Positions 28,412 through 37,551 of a stretch of DNA of 64,000 nucleotides are shown here, in pieces. The DNA comes from Mangrovivirga halotolerans. Its GTDB lineage: Bacteria > Bacteroidota > Bacteroidia > Cytophagales > Cyclobacteriaceae. Positions within the stretch are counted from its first letter, which is position 1. Each line of letters begins with the position of its first letter. The stretch is taken from contig NZ_JAPFQN010000012.1 of the NCBI RefSeq assembly GCF_026241165.1, positions 1 to 64,000 on the forward strand, read 5' to 3'. A program made the translations under genes and the position numbers. The notes under the pieces were generated by a model. It was not told where the DNA came from. It was given only the letters and a program-made list of their open reading frames with translations, and searched no databases.

Positions 28412-29145
28412 ATTTTCAGTCTTTTAAATATACCCTCAGGAATATTTTTTATTATCAACATTATGTATCTCCAAAGTGGAAGGACGTAAATGTTATTCCT
28501 TTTCCTTTTCCAGCTTTTAATAATTAATCTGGCTGCCTTATCTGGTGAAGCAGTAAGTGGTCCGGGCAAATCCATGCCTTCAGTCATTTTTGTATCCATA
28601 AATCCCGGACGAACAGTCATGACGTGGATATTTTCATGAAATAGCTTGTTTCTCAGACCTGAAAGGTAAGCAGTAAAACCAGCTTTTGAACTTCCGTAAA
28701 TGAAATTAGACATTCTACCCCTGTCCCCGGCTACACTGGTTACGCCCACTATTGAATTGATCTCATTATCTCCTCTCTGAGTTAAATAGGAATTTATAAT
28801 TGATACTGCTCCGGTGAAATTTCGGTTTATGATCTTAAAAGATTCTTCTTTATTTGTTTCAGCTACCATTTGATCACCAAGATATCCGAATACGACAAAT
28901 AAAGAAGTGGGATATGAGCCTTCAATATTTTTGAAGAAATCATCATGAGAATCAAATTTTTCTGCGTCAAAATAAACGTAATCACATTTTACATTATATC
29001 GAACGGATATATCGCTAGAGGTTCTGCTGAGCTCCTCTGTCCTTCTTCCTCCAATAATCAATTCCTTGCCTTCCTTAGCCAACCCGTGAGCTAGTTCGGT
29101 AGCCAGATCGGAAGTTCCACCTAAGATCAAAACTCTTTCCTTCAT
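28408..29145 (-). CDS. SDR oxidoreductase, DprE2-like
   Basis: A 245-residue classical short-chain dehydrogenase: GGTSDLATELA (9-19) binds the dinucleotide, Ser137 with Tyr150 and Lys154 (YGSSK) form the catalytic set, and RPGFMDTKM follows. This pattern, with UbiA and HAD partners, resembles DprE2, which reduces decaprenylphosphoryl-2-keto-ribose to the arabinose form. The FAD oxidase DprE1 that makes its substrate is not in the window. The gene starts 1 base after the prenyltransferase gene ends. Confidence 0.82.
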   Translation of the reverse strand: MKERVLILGGTSDLATELAHGLAKEGKELIIGGRRTEELSRTSSDISVRYNVKCDYVYFDAEKFDSHDDFFKNIEGSYPTSLFVVFGYLGDQMVAETNKEESFKIINRNFTGAVSIINSYLTQRGDNEINSIVGVTSVAGDRGRMSNFIYGSSKAGFTAYLSGLRNKLFHENIHVMTVRPGFMDTKMTEGMDLPGPLTASPDKAARLIIKSWKRKRNNIYVLPLWRYIMLIIKNIPEGIFKRLKM

Positions 29146-29146
29146 G

Positions 29147-30013
29147 TTACGAAGTATAAATTATTATATAAAAACTTATCACCCACAGAATAAGATTTAC
29201 CATAGAAAACCTATCCTTATATAAAATCCGGGTGGGCGATCCACTTTTGTTATCAACGATTGTTATCTGCAAATACCTTAAAATCCCTGATATAACAAAC
29301 AATGATGTGGCATATAAATGTTCACTCTGGATGTTAGCATTGGGGCTGAGACAATACATTAAATAAGAGACAATGATTACACCGGATATTAGAACCAGGG
29401 TGGCTGTCATGTATTCAAGATTATAATTGGTCACAGATTTTCGGGTAAGATTTCCAGATACTGTATAATGGTATACATCATCTCTTCGTTTAGCTAAAAC
29501 AATAAATAAAGATAATAGATAAACCATTACGATAAGCCATTGAGATAATGGCACCCCAGCGATCACCCCACCTGCAATTACCCTTATTACAAAGCCACTC
29601 GATACCATGATCATATCAAGTATTGCCACTCTTTTTAAACCCAGAGAATAAGTTATATTTATTAATAAATAAATTAATAATAATATAATAAAACGATAAT
29701 CGAGAAAATACCCAAGACTCAATCCGGCAATTAAGCACAGAGTCATAATTCCGAAAGCTATCGAAGTCGATACTTTACCTGAAGCTATTGGTCTAAACTT
29801 CTTCTTTGGGTGTTTCCGGTCATTCTCACGATCCTTATAATCATTAAAAATATAAATTGATGAAGCGATCAATGAAAATGAAATAAACCCTATTAATAAG
29901 TTTAATAATTTAGTTGACTTAAATAGATCCCCTGCAAAAAATAAAGGAATAAATAAAAATGTGTTCTTCACCCACTGGTCAATTCTCAGTAAGTGGAAAT
30001 AAGTTTTAAGCAT
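29147..30013 (-). CDS. UbiA-type polyprenyl-phosphate phosphoribosyltransferase
   Basis: From ATG 30013, 288 residues with about eight membrane segments. The acidic motif NDYKDRENDR (57-66) followed by KHPKKKFRPIASG is the signature of the DPPR synthase branch of UbiA, which joins phosphoribose from PRPP to decaprenyl phosphate at the inner membrane. A second motif region carries YSLGLKRVAILDMI. A TTG start at 30034 would sit in the putative -7 box (30032-30039, TATTTTTG on the minus strand), so ATG is preferred. First gene of the UbiA-SDR-HAD unit. Confidence 0.85.
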   Translation of the reverse strand: MLKTYFHLLRIDQWVKNTFLFIPLFFAGDLFKSTKLLNLLIGFISFSLIASSIYIFNDYKDRENDRKHPKKKFRPIASGKVSTSIAFGIMTLCLIAGLSLGYFLDYRFIILLLIYLLINITYSLGLKRVAILDMIMVSSGFVIRVIAGGVIAGVPLSQWLIVMVYLLSLFIVLAKRRDDVYHYTVSGNLTRKSVTNYNLEYMTATLVLISGVIIVSYLMYCLSPNANIQSEHLYATSLFVISGILRYLQITIVDNKSGSPTRILYKDRFSMVNLILWVISFYIIIYTS

Positions 30014-30031
30014 AATTTTATTAATATAACT

Positions 30032-30039
30032 CAAAAATA
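30032..30039 (-). promoter_or_regulatory. Likely -7 box of the UbiA-SDR-HAD unit
   Basis: Minus strand TATTTTTG matches TAnnTTTG exactly; the -33 site 19 bases upstream reads TTA. Start of transcription would be close to the ATG at 30013. Confidence 0.4.
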
Positions 30040-30134
30040 AGATTAATTATAAAAAGTATAAAAAAATGAACATTTATATTTAGAAATTGATTAATAAACT
30101 CCTATTTTCGTATTCGTATTAAGAACATAGATCT

Positions 30135-31667
30135 ATGATCAACTCCAGAAGGATTATCTCTACTTCACAAGTAGTGATTGTCTTACTTTTTTCTGTGTTG
30201 CCATTAGTTTTCTCCTATCCATATCGGATCAATATATTTTTATCCTGGGAGGGAGCTTACCGAATAATGAATGGCGATATGCCTTTCAAAGATTTCGGTA
30301 TTCCAATGGGTTACGCTTACTGGCTTCTTCCCTCTCTCTTTTTTAAGATCTTTGGCCCAAAGTTATTCACATTAATAATATATCAGGCATTTATAAATTT
30401 TATTGGGGGGCTGACCTTTATAAAAATTTTGCGAGCCTTCAAAATAAACCCTTACAGCATTGCCATTGCCTGCTTAATATACGGATTAACATATATCTTT
30501 CTTAATTACTGGCCCTGGTATAATCATAGCGCCTTTGTTTTCGGCCAAATCGGACTTTATTTTACTCTGAAATACATTTTACAGTCTCAAAAACCTTATT
30601 TACTAGTACTGGCGGGATTATTTACTTTTATTTCCTTTTGGACAAAACAAGATTACGGTGGGCTGTGGATTATTTTTATTACTATTTTAATCATTATTAA
30701 GAGCATTGAATCTAAAAGAATTTATCTGCCTTTGATATCTTCTGCAGCGTTTGTTTTGCCTCTTATCCTTTTATTTATTTTTCATAGTGATCACGATATA
30801 AATTACTGGTTTAATTATGGTCAGGACCCACACAGTGCCAGGATAATGCCGGTCAATTTTTTACATAAAATCCTGGGAGGTTCTTTCTTTGAAAAAGCCG
30901 GGTTGTTGGTTATTGCCGGGATAGGTGGCTATAAACTATATAAAAGGGAACTAAAATTATTTTCCAATGATTTTTATCTTATTTTAACTGTGTGTGGGAT
31001 CTTGTGTCTTGGAATTGTATCTAAAGTCACAAGTGTTCTGCAATTAGGCAATGATGCTTTTATTTATGCTTATATTTTTATTGGAATTTTCGAACCTTTT
31101 AGACTGATAAAATCATATAATTTTGAAAAGGTGGCAATTGCGTTTGTTATAGTATTCTTGTTAGGTAGTGAATTATATTGGGGTTATGCATCTTCTATGT
31201 TCGGTATAAGTCCTCCGGTTACTTTTAACAAAGTAGCTTCTGAAGAGCAAACAGAACCGTGGGTATTTACTCCTTTCGACACTTTTAAGCGAATAAAAGT
31301 ACCTAAAAGCACTGCCGAGACTATGATCTGGCTAAAAGATTATAATAAAAGGCTTCCTGCAGAGCCAAAAGTCTTGAATATGACTGAACTTACTCCATTA
31401 AACCATGAATTTAATTGGGAATATGAATATGGAACTCCTTTATGGTTTCATTACAGAGTCAGTATTTTTGATAAACAAGTAGAAGAATATTGTGAAAAAA
31501 TAGACAGCAAAAAATACGACCTGATACTATTTGAGAATATTCCGAATCTAAATAATTTTTATCCTGATAAAATAAAAAAATGTCTTGAAGAAGAGTATAA
31601 ATTAGTTAAAACATGCTCGGCTCCCAGGCAAATTCCAGGAGCCACAATTGACATTTATGTGAAATAA
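30135..31667 (+). CDS. GT-C-like membrane glycosyltransferase
   Basis: A 510-residue protein with about ten membrane segments. The first extracytoplasmic loop carries SWEGAYRIMNGDMPFKDFGIPMG, the acidic loop expected in GT-C enzymes that use polyprenyl-phosphate sugars, followed by GYAYWLLPSLFFKIFGPKLF. The last 120 residues are a soluble domain. The product of the neighbouring UbiA-SDR-HAD genes, a polyprenyl-phosphate pentose, would be a suitable donor, which is inference. It is 2 bases upstream of the MBOAT gene, so the four genes to 35322 make one operon. Confidence 0.65.
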   Translation: MINSRRIISTSQVVIVLLFSVLPLVFSYPYRINIFLSWEGAYRIMNGDMPFKDFGIPMGYAYWLLPSLFFKIFGPKLFTLIIYQAFINFIGGLTFIKILRAFKINPYSIAIACLIYGLTYIFLNYWPWYNHSAFVFGQIGLYFTLKYILQSQKPYLLVLAGLFTFISFWTKQDYGGLWIIFITILIIIKSIESKRIYLPLISSAAFVLPLILLFIFHSDHDINYWFNYGQDPHSARIMPVNFLHKILGGSFFEKAGLLVIAGIGGYKLYKRELKLFSNDFYLILTVCGILCLGIVSKVTSVLQLGNDAFIYAYIFIGIFEPFRLIKSYNFEKVAIAFVIVFLLGSELYWGYASSMFGISPPVTFNKVASEEQTEPWVFTPFDTFKRIKVPKSTAETMIWLKDYNKRLPAEPKVLNMTELTPLNHEFNWEYEYGTPLWFHYRVSIFDKQVEEYCEKIDSKKYDLILFENIPNLNNFYPDKIKKCLEEEYKLVKTCSAPRQIPGATIDIYVK

Positions 31668-31669
31668 AT

Positions 31670-33115
31670 ATGCTTTTTAATTCTTTACATTTCGCATTTT
31701 TTTTCCCTCTGGTAGTAGCGATCTTCTTCCTGATAAAACCAAGATATCGTCAGGTACTGCTATTAATTGCCTCATATTATTTTTATATGAGTTGGAAGGC
31801 AGAATACATAATTCTGATCCTCCTTTCTACTTTTATAGATTTTTTTGTTGCAAAAGGCATAGAACAATCATCTGATAACCGAAGAAGAAAATTCTTACTG
31901 ATGATAAGTGTCCTGGCCAATCTGGGCATCCTGTTTTTCTTTAAGTATTTCAATTTTTTCAGCTCAAATGTCCAGGATGTAATCAATATATTTGATATAA
32001 ATTATGAGGTGCCTGTCCTTCAGGTTCTGCTACCTGTAGGTATATCTTTTTATACCTTTCAGACGATGAGCTATACAATTGATGTTTATCGAAAACAACA
32101 AACTGCGGAGAATAACATATTTACTTTCGCCCTGTATGTATCATATTTCCCTCAGCTTGTAGCTGGCCCAATTGAACGACCGCGTCAATTATTACCTCAA
32201 TTAAAGAGTAAGACATCCTTTAATTACACAAGGGTTACTTCCGGATTACGTCTGATGGCATGGGGGTTTTTTAAAAAATTAGTGATCGCTGACAGGGCGG
32301 CAATGATAGTAAATGAGATATTTAATAACCCAAATGAATATCACGGATGGTACGTTATTTTCGGATCAGTCCTTTTTGCTTATCAGATATATTGCGACTT
32401 CTCGGGTTATTCTGACATTGCTATTGGGACAGCACGGATATTGGGAGTTGAGTTAATGAAAAACTTCGAACGTCCTTATTTTTCAAAGAGTATATCTGAA
32501 TTTTGGAAAAGATGGCATATATCATTATCAACCTGGTTTAGGGACTATGTATATATTCCACTTGGAGGAAACCGTGCAAGTCGCCCCAGGTGGTATATGA
32601 ACTTGTTTATAACTTTCCTGGTTAGTGGTTTTTGGCATGGTGCAAACTGGACATTTATAGTTTGGGGAGCACTCCACGGTTTTTATCTCATTTTTGCTAT
32701 TATTTATGAGAAGCCAAAAAATAAAATAAATGAAAAGATCGGTTTAAATAAAGTTCCCTGGCTGTATAATAAGATTCAGCTATTTTCAACTTTCATTTTA
32801 GTGTTGATAGGCTGGATATTTTTCAGAGCTAATAATATTACCGAAGCCATGGTCCTGTTTTCAAATAGTCTGGAAATTAACGCTTCTCAGCTAAGCTTCG
32901 ATTTATTAGATGCGTCCGGAAATCAACTGATCGCATCAGCCGCTTTTATCTTTATATTAGAGGTGATACAAAACCTGCAAGGAAGTAAAGAAATTGAAGA
33001 TTGGATGACATTTAAAGGGAAGCCAATAAGATGGGTTTTTTATATATTACTCATTGCAACAATCCTGAATTTCGGGATATTTACAAGTAATGATTTCATT
33101 TATTTCCAGTTCTGA
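31670..33115 (+). CDS. MBOAT O-acyltransferase, AlgI-like (first copy)
   Basis: A 481-residue polytopic enzyme. Key motifs: LPVGISFYTFQTMSYTIDVY (121-140), FPQLVAGPIERP, CDFSGYSDIAIG, FWKRWHISLSTWFRDYVYIPLGG (279-300) and the catalytic His323 in FWHGANW. MBOAT proteins of this group pass acyl groups across the membrane to a partner that loads them on extracellular sugars, as AlgI does for alginate acetylation. The partner is likely the SGNH-like protein encoded directly after it. A close paralogue is at 41211. Confidence 0.94.
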   Translation: MLFNSLHFAFFFPLVVAIFFLIKPRYRQVLLLIASYYFYMSWKAEYIILILLSTFIDFFVAKGIEQSSDNRRRKFLLMISVLANLGILFFFKYFNFFSSNVQDVINIFDINYEVPVLQVLLPVGISFYTFQTMSYTIDVYRKQQTAENNIFTFALYVSYFPQLVAGPIERPRQLLPQLKSKTSFNYTRVTSGLRLMAWGFFKKLVIADRAAMIVNEIFNNPNEYHGWYVIFGSVLFAYQIYCDFSGYSDIAIGTARILGVELMKNFERPYFSKSISEFWKRWHISLSTWFRDYVYIPLGGNRASRPRWYMNLFITFLVSGFWHGANWTFIVWGALHGFYLIFAIIYEKPKNKINEKIGLNKVPWLYNKIQLFSTFILVLIGWIFFRANNITEAMVLFSNSLEINASQLSFDLLDASGNQLIASAAFIFILEVIQNLQGSKEIEDWMTFKGKPIRWVFYILLIATILNFGIFTSNDFIYFQF

Positions 33116-33116
33116 T

Positions 33117-34190
33117 ATGAAAAAGCTACTATTCAAAACCCTTCTTCTATGTATATCAGTTTTGATTATTAATGTGATAATCAAGCAATTTATAACCCTG
33201 CCTGTTACATGGGGATTTGAAAGACTGGACAGTAAATTCAATCATTTTACCAACAACCTGGAAAAATATAATTCGCTAATGATTGGTTCCAGCAGGTTAT
33301 ATCGACAGGTTGACGTAAAGACTTTTGATAGTCTCAATAATGAAGCGGGTATTGATACGAAAACATTCAATTTTGGTGTCCATACAATGAGTGCGGCTGA
33401 TACTTACAGGTTCCTTAGTGCTCTGTCAGATTCCCTTCAACCAGGTGACCTTGATTACATCTTTATAGAGTTAATGAATACCAATCATGTAAGTGTAAAA
33501 AATCTCGGCACTATAAGAAGCACTTTCTGGTACGACAATGAATCAGTTACTTTTAGTGTAAGGTCAATTTTAAATTCCAACAGATCTACTGTTAATAAAA
33601 TTTATGGTTCAATAAGTCATTTAGTATCCTATTCATTAGATTTTACAAATGCAGGATATATCAGTAATTACCTGGAATATCAAACTGTTGATACAGACTC
33701 TGAAAGGTACAAATATTATCTCGGCCCTTCTCAAGATGGGTATTTTCCTTTAATGGATGAGATGAAAGATCCTTCTACAGATGAATCTGACAGAACAGTT
33801 CTAGAATCGAGATATGAGGATTTTCTTAAGGATACCCTCTCTGCAACTACATATAAAAATATTAGCATCGAAAGCTATTCTGATCAAAGCTATGATAGCT
33901 TCAATGAATATCATTATAATTATTTGAAAGGAATCATTTCAAAACTAGAAGACAAAGATATAAAAGTGTTTATTTTATTTCCTCCACGTCAAACCAGGGA
34001 AAACTACATGGAATTAATTCCAATCTTGAACCAGTTTCCTGAAAATAAGGTGCTAAGTGTTTCAAGTGGCAAGGAGTATCCGGAGCTTTATCTGGCTAAG
34101 TATTCTTTCGATTTTGGCCATTTAAATAACGAGGGATCAGTACTGTTTACTAAAGAAATAAGCAGAAAATTTAGAAAAAAAATTAAGTGA
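33117..34190 (+). CDS. Membrane-anchored SGNH/DltD-like acyltransferase partner (first)
   Basis: From ATG 33117 (1 base after the MBOAT stop) 357 residues with an N-terminal membrane helix (residues 4-25) and a periplasmic domain. It shows IGSSR (57-61), a SGNH block I-like Ser, and a C-terminal FDFGHLNNEGSVLF with Asp-x-x-His. This is the AlgX/DltD/PatB type of arrangement, in which the MBOAT hands over an acyl group that the SGNH protein transfers to the polysaccharide. Overall identity to named families is low. Paralogue of the gene at 42637. Confidence 0.75.
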   Translation: MKKLLFKTLLLCISVLIINVIIKQFITLPVTWGFERLDSKFNHFTNNLEKYNSLMIGSSRLYRQVDVKTFDSLNNEAGIDTKTFNFGVHTMSAADTYRFLSALSDSLQPGDLDYIFIELMNTNHVSVKNLGTIRSTFWYDNESVTFSVRSILNSNRSTVNKIYGSISHLVSYSLDFTNAGYISNYLEYQTVDTDSERYKYYLGPSQDGYFPLMDEMKDPSTDESDRTVLESRYEDFLKDTLSATTYKNISIESYSDQSYDSFNEYHYNYLKGIISKLEDKDIKVFILFPPRQTRENYMELIPILNQFPENKVLSVSSGKEYPELYLAKYSFDFGHLNNEGSVLFTKEISRKFRKKIK

Positions 34191-34191
34191 G

Positions 34192-35322
34192 ATGAGAATT
34201 GCAATTGAAGCGCAGCGGTTATTCAGGCCAAGAAAGCATGGTATGGAAGTAGTTACTTTAGAATTAATCAGGGCCATGCAAGACCTTGAGCCATCCGATG
34301 AGATCAGAATCTTTATTAAAGACGACAAAGATGACAATTGCCTTTACAATAAAAATAATGTTACGGTTACCAAAACAAAAAGCTATCCCTACCCTATCTG
34401 GGAACAATACCTCCTCCCGTCAAAAGTAAAAACTTTTGATCCGGATATATTGCATTGCACAAGCAACACCGGCCCTTTATTTCCCGGGGTTAAAACTATA
34501 TTAACACTTCACGATATTATTTACCTGGAGTCTTTAAATTTTAAAGGGACTACATATCAAAATTTTGGAAATATATATCGACGACTGGTAGTACCGAGAG
34601 TAGTAGCGAATGCAAAAAAAATAATTACTGTTTCTGAATTTGAAAAAGAAAAGATAGTTAAGAGATTGAATATTCCTGATGAAAAAATCTCAGTTGTTTA
34701 TAATGCTAAAAGTAAAAATTTTAAACCAATTGAAGATCAGGTAAAACTTGATGAATTTAAAACGAGACATGTTCTTCCGGATGACTTTATTTTATTTTTA
34801 GGTAATACGGCTCCTAAAAAAAATACCCCGGCCATGATCAAGGCTTACTGTGATTACCTGGAAAAATCAGGAGATAGTCCATTGAAAATGGTGGTTTTAG
34901 ATCTGGATGAGAATGTCTTAAAATCAATTTTAGAAAAAACTGGCTTTAGCAAATACAGATATCATTTTATACTGCCAGGTTATATTGGCGCAGATGAAAT
35001 GCCGTTGATTTATAACCTCGCAAAAATTTATGTCTATCCTTCATTAAGGGAAAGCTTTGGCTTACCAATTATCGAGGCAATGGCATGTAACACGCCGGTG
35101 ATCACTTCAAACACTTCGTCAATGCCTGAGGTAGCTGGGAAAGCTGCCAGGCTGATTGATCCATATAAACCAGAAACCATCACAGATGCTTTACTTGATC
35201 TTGCAAAAAATAAAGAGAAAAGGGAAGAACTAAAATCTCTGGGATTAAAACGTTCCTCCTTTTTCTCCTGGGAAAATGCCGCTAGTCAGATGTTAACACA
35301 TTATCATGAATTAATTAATTAA
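34192..35322 (+). CDS. GT4 family glycosyltransferase
   Basis: A 376-residue GT-B enzyme. N-terminal MRIAIEAQRLFRPRKHGMEV glycine-rich loop, then LTLHDIIYLE, and the donor-binding signature YPSLRESFGLPIIEAMACNTPVITSNTSSMPEVAG near residues 280-315, with the E-x7-E pattern typical of retaining enzymes. It adds a sugar in the cytoplasm, probably to a lipid-linked repeat unit. It begins 1 base after the SGNH gene and its end overlaps the convergent TolC-like gene by 8 bases. Confidence 0.9.
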   Translation: MRIAIEAQRLFRPRKHGMEVVTLELIRAMQDLEPSDEIRIFIKDDKDDNCLYNKNNVTVTKTKSYPYPIWEQYLLPSKVKTFDPDILHCTSNTGPLFPGVKTILTLHDIIYLESLNFKGTTYQNFGNIYRRLVVPRVVANAKKIITVSEFEKEKIVKRLNIPDEKISVVYNAKSKNFKPIEDQVKLDEFKTRHVLPDDFILFLGNTAPKKNTPAMIKAYCDYLEKSGDSPLKMVVLDLDENVLKSILEKTGFSKYRYHFILPGYIGADEMPLIYNLAKIYVYPSLRESFGLPIIEAMACNTPVITSNTSSMPEVAGKAARLIDPYKPETITDALLDLAKNKEKREELKSLGLKRSSFFSWENAASQMLTHYHELIN

Positions 35323-36016
35323 CCTCCTCAAGCTTCATTCCAATCATTTCTTCTACTTCCAGTTTAGCGATCTCCCGATCTCTTTCAGTGGTCATTCGTT
35401 TAATTCTTTCCGTGTTGTATATCCTTAATGCCGTATTGTATTCATTTAGAGTAGTTTCTCCATTTTTGAACTTCTCTTCCAAAAGTTTTGTTTCAGCATT
35501 AGCATCTTCCATGGATACAGTATAAATTCTTAGTAACTCATCATACAATTTAAAATTTTCATATCGCTGAAGTACTTCTTTTCGTATAGACAATTTTTGA
35601 GCATTAACTTCTTCCAGTGAATTTCTGTAAATAGCTCTGGCTCTTTTCACTTCAACGGGTGTATTTACCAGATCGCCTAACTTTAAAGTTAAACGGAAGT
35701 TATATCTAGGAAAGAATTGGTTTCCTTCTCCTGGTGCAGGATCGATATTAAATTCGTTAAGGTTTCCCTGAGCCTCTACGTTGTCAAGCCAGTCCCATTG
35801 AGCAAGATGAATATCTCTTCGTGCTACTTCTACATTATTTTCAGCAACCCGATTTAATGGATAGTTTAGCCAGGCAAGCCTAACTAATTTTTCCTCAAAT
35901 GATAATCCAGAAGCTTCTTCAGGTAAAATAACTTTATCATAGTCAACATTCTGAGCATTAAGCGATAACGCTCCGATGAAAATAAAAATGATTAATAGAT
36001 TCTTTTTCATGATCAT
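35315..36016 (-). CDS. Half-length TolC-like outer-membrane protein
   Basis: A 233-residue exported protein (signal peptide to NAQ, residue 22; ATG at 36010 is an equal alternative). The whole mature part looks like one half of a TolC/OEP unit: long amphipathic helices with LAWLNYPLNRVAENNVEVARRDI, a beta pair (RYNFRLTLKLGDLV), then EVKRARAIYRNSLEEVNAQKLS and a helical hairpin KLLEEKFKNGETTLNEYNTAL. TolC proteins normally have two such halves (about 430 residues). It follows the O-antigen ligase after 5 bases, so it may serve as polysaccharide exit factor, perhaps as a higher oligomer. Confidence 0.75.
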   Translation of the reverse strand: MIMKKNLLIIFIFIGALSLNAQNVDYDKVILPEEASGLSFEEKLVRLAWLNYPLNRVAENNVEVARRDIHLAQWDWLDNVEAQGNLNEFNIDPAPGEGNQFFPRYNFRLTLKLGDLVNTPVEVKRARAIYRNSLEEVNAQKLSIRKEVLQRYENFKLYDELLRIYTVSMEDANAETKLLEEKFKNGETTLNEYNTALRIYNTERIKRMTTERDREIAKLEVEEMIGMKLEEVN

Positions 36017-36021
36017 AAAAT

Positions 36022-37443
36022 TTATTCTATAGCGGTATTATTTTGTTCTTTGTTTTCAATTATTGATGCCATTTTTACCACGATTCCCATTGCTATGGCC
36101 CAAAAAGTCATTGTTTCCATTAGCATTGCTTCCTGTGGATAATTGGCTACCATAACGGTAAATATTGTTGTCAGTAAAGCGGCTAAAAATATTTTCAAAA
36201 CTCCATCATCGGATTTGAAATAAGCCTCAACACCGATTTTTAATCCTAAAAAGAATATAGTTAAATAAATTAAAAGTCCAATCCATCCGGTATCTAAAGT
36301 TATTTGAACGAACTGGCTGTCTGGGGGAAATCCTGATAAAACAGGATGGCCTGAAGACTCCATAGTGCTCCCTAAACCAAAACCAATTGGATGATCCTGA
36401 ATATAAGGTTGGATAAATTCCTGGTTTTGTGCCCTCACATTATATGATTTATCATCCCCTTTAAATGCAGTTTGAATTATATAATGTTGGGCATTGAGTG
36501 GAGGCATTATAATAAATACAACACCAGCCAAAAGCATAATCCCCACACCGATAATTATTGGTTTTCTAAAAGTCAATATAGCATAAAAAACCAAGCCTAT
36601 TGGCACGAGGGCATAAGCAGTCCTGGTTCCGGTGAATGACATAGCATATAGCATCAGAACGATCAGGAAGGCCAGAATCAATTTATTTCGGTTTTTAAAA
36701 GGTCCTGCAAGCAAAACCATACATAGCAATGAAGAATATGCCATGATAATTCCAAAACTCATAGGGCTGGCTAAAAAGCTAAACCTTCTCCATCTGCCAA
36801 AGGTGAATATTCTCGTTGCTACTTCAGGATGTTGGTACAACCACTGAACCTCATAGTCCATAAAACCAAAAAACTCCTGGAGAAGGCCATAAAGAGCTGC
36901 TAATGTGGCAAGTACTAACCACGCTTTAATAAATAATTTAACCGTCCCCTTATTTTGAACGATATTATAAAATAATATGTAAGCCATAAAGGGAAAAAGG
37001 GCAGTTCTGAAACCGTTAAACCACAAAGTTCGATTGTAGGCAAACGGATTTGCTATCTGAACAAAATTATATAATACAAAGGCAAGCCATACCCAGGTCA
37101 ATGCATTATTGGGGAATGAAAAGCGCTTCTCGCTCTTCATCCTGAGTAAAATATAAATTAATAAAACAAAACAGACAGCATCCAAAGCAAGACCGACAGG
37201 AATATCAACAGGTAAGTATTTTCTTACCCATCCAAGAGTAAAACCCAGCACCATAATAACAACTCCACCTGCTTTAAGTGATATTAATGAAATAGTTAGA
37301 ATTATCAGACCGATAATTCCAGCCAGAAGACCTGCGCTAATAGCAAACCCTCCCTTTCCCATTACAAATGCAATGGCGAATGACAAAAGAGTTATTACAC
37401 CTATAACTAATATTTCCTTATATTTTATGACAAGGTCCTGCAT
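36022..37443 (-). CDS. O-antigen ligase/polymerase family protein
   Basis: A polytopic protein of 473 residues (ATG 37443; a TTG one codon earlier is possible) with about eleven membrane segments. The big periplasmic loop (around 320-370) reads NAQHYIIQTAFKGDDKSYNVRAQNQEFIQPYIQDHPIGFGLGSTMESSGH, with the RxxQ and HPxGFG pattern typical of Wzy/WaaL (PF04932) proteins. It polymerises or ligates lipid-linked glycan in the periplasm. It sits between a small membrane peptide and the TolC-like gene in the Wzx operon. Confidence 0.85.
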   Translation of the reverse strand: MQDLVIKYKEILVIGVITLLSFAIAFVMGKGGFAISAGLLAGIIGLIILTISLISLKAGGVVIMVLGFTLGWVRKYLPVDIPVGLALDAVCFVLLIYILLRMKSEKRFSFPNNALTWVWLAFVLYNFVQIANPFAYNRTLWFNGFRTALFPFMAYILFYNIVQNKGTVKLFIKAWLVLATLAALYGLLQEFFGFMDYEVQWLYQHPEVATRIFTFGRWRRFSFLASPMSFGIIMAYSSLLCMVLLAGPFKNRNKLILAFLIVLMLYAMSFTGTRTAYALVPIGLVFYAILTFRKPIIIGVGIMLLAGVVFIIMPPLNAQHYIIQTAFKGDDKSYNVRAQNQEFIQPYIQDHPIGFGLGSTMESSGHPVLSGFPPDSQFVQITLDTGWIGLLIYLTIFFLGLKIGVEAYFKSDDGVLKIFLAALLTTIFTVMVANYPQEAMLMETMTFWAIAMGIVVKMASIIENKEQNNTAIE

Positions 37444-37446
37444 CAA

Positions 37447-37551
37447 TTATAATAGCACAACTTTAAAAAAGAAAAAGTAAGTACTTACAAAACAGAAAAT
37501 TAAAACAATCCATTTAAGTACTTTTTCACTAATCCATGATTTATCCAGCAT
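37447..37551 (-). CDS. Possible 34-residue single-span membrane peptide
   Basis: A short minus-strand ORF starting at an ATG that overlaps the glycosyltransferase stop by 11 bases and ending immediately before the ligase start. Translation: MLDKSWISEKVLKW, then a hydrophobic stretch (IVLIFCFVSTYFFFF) and KVVLL. A charged N-terminus with one membrane helix and the tight overlap at both ends suggest a real, translationally coupled small protein, perhaps a helper of Wzy or Wzx. Too short for any family call; chance remains possible. Confidence 0.45.
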   Translation of the reverse strand: MLDKSWISEKVLKWIVLIFCFVSTYFFFFKVVLL

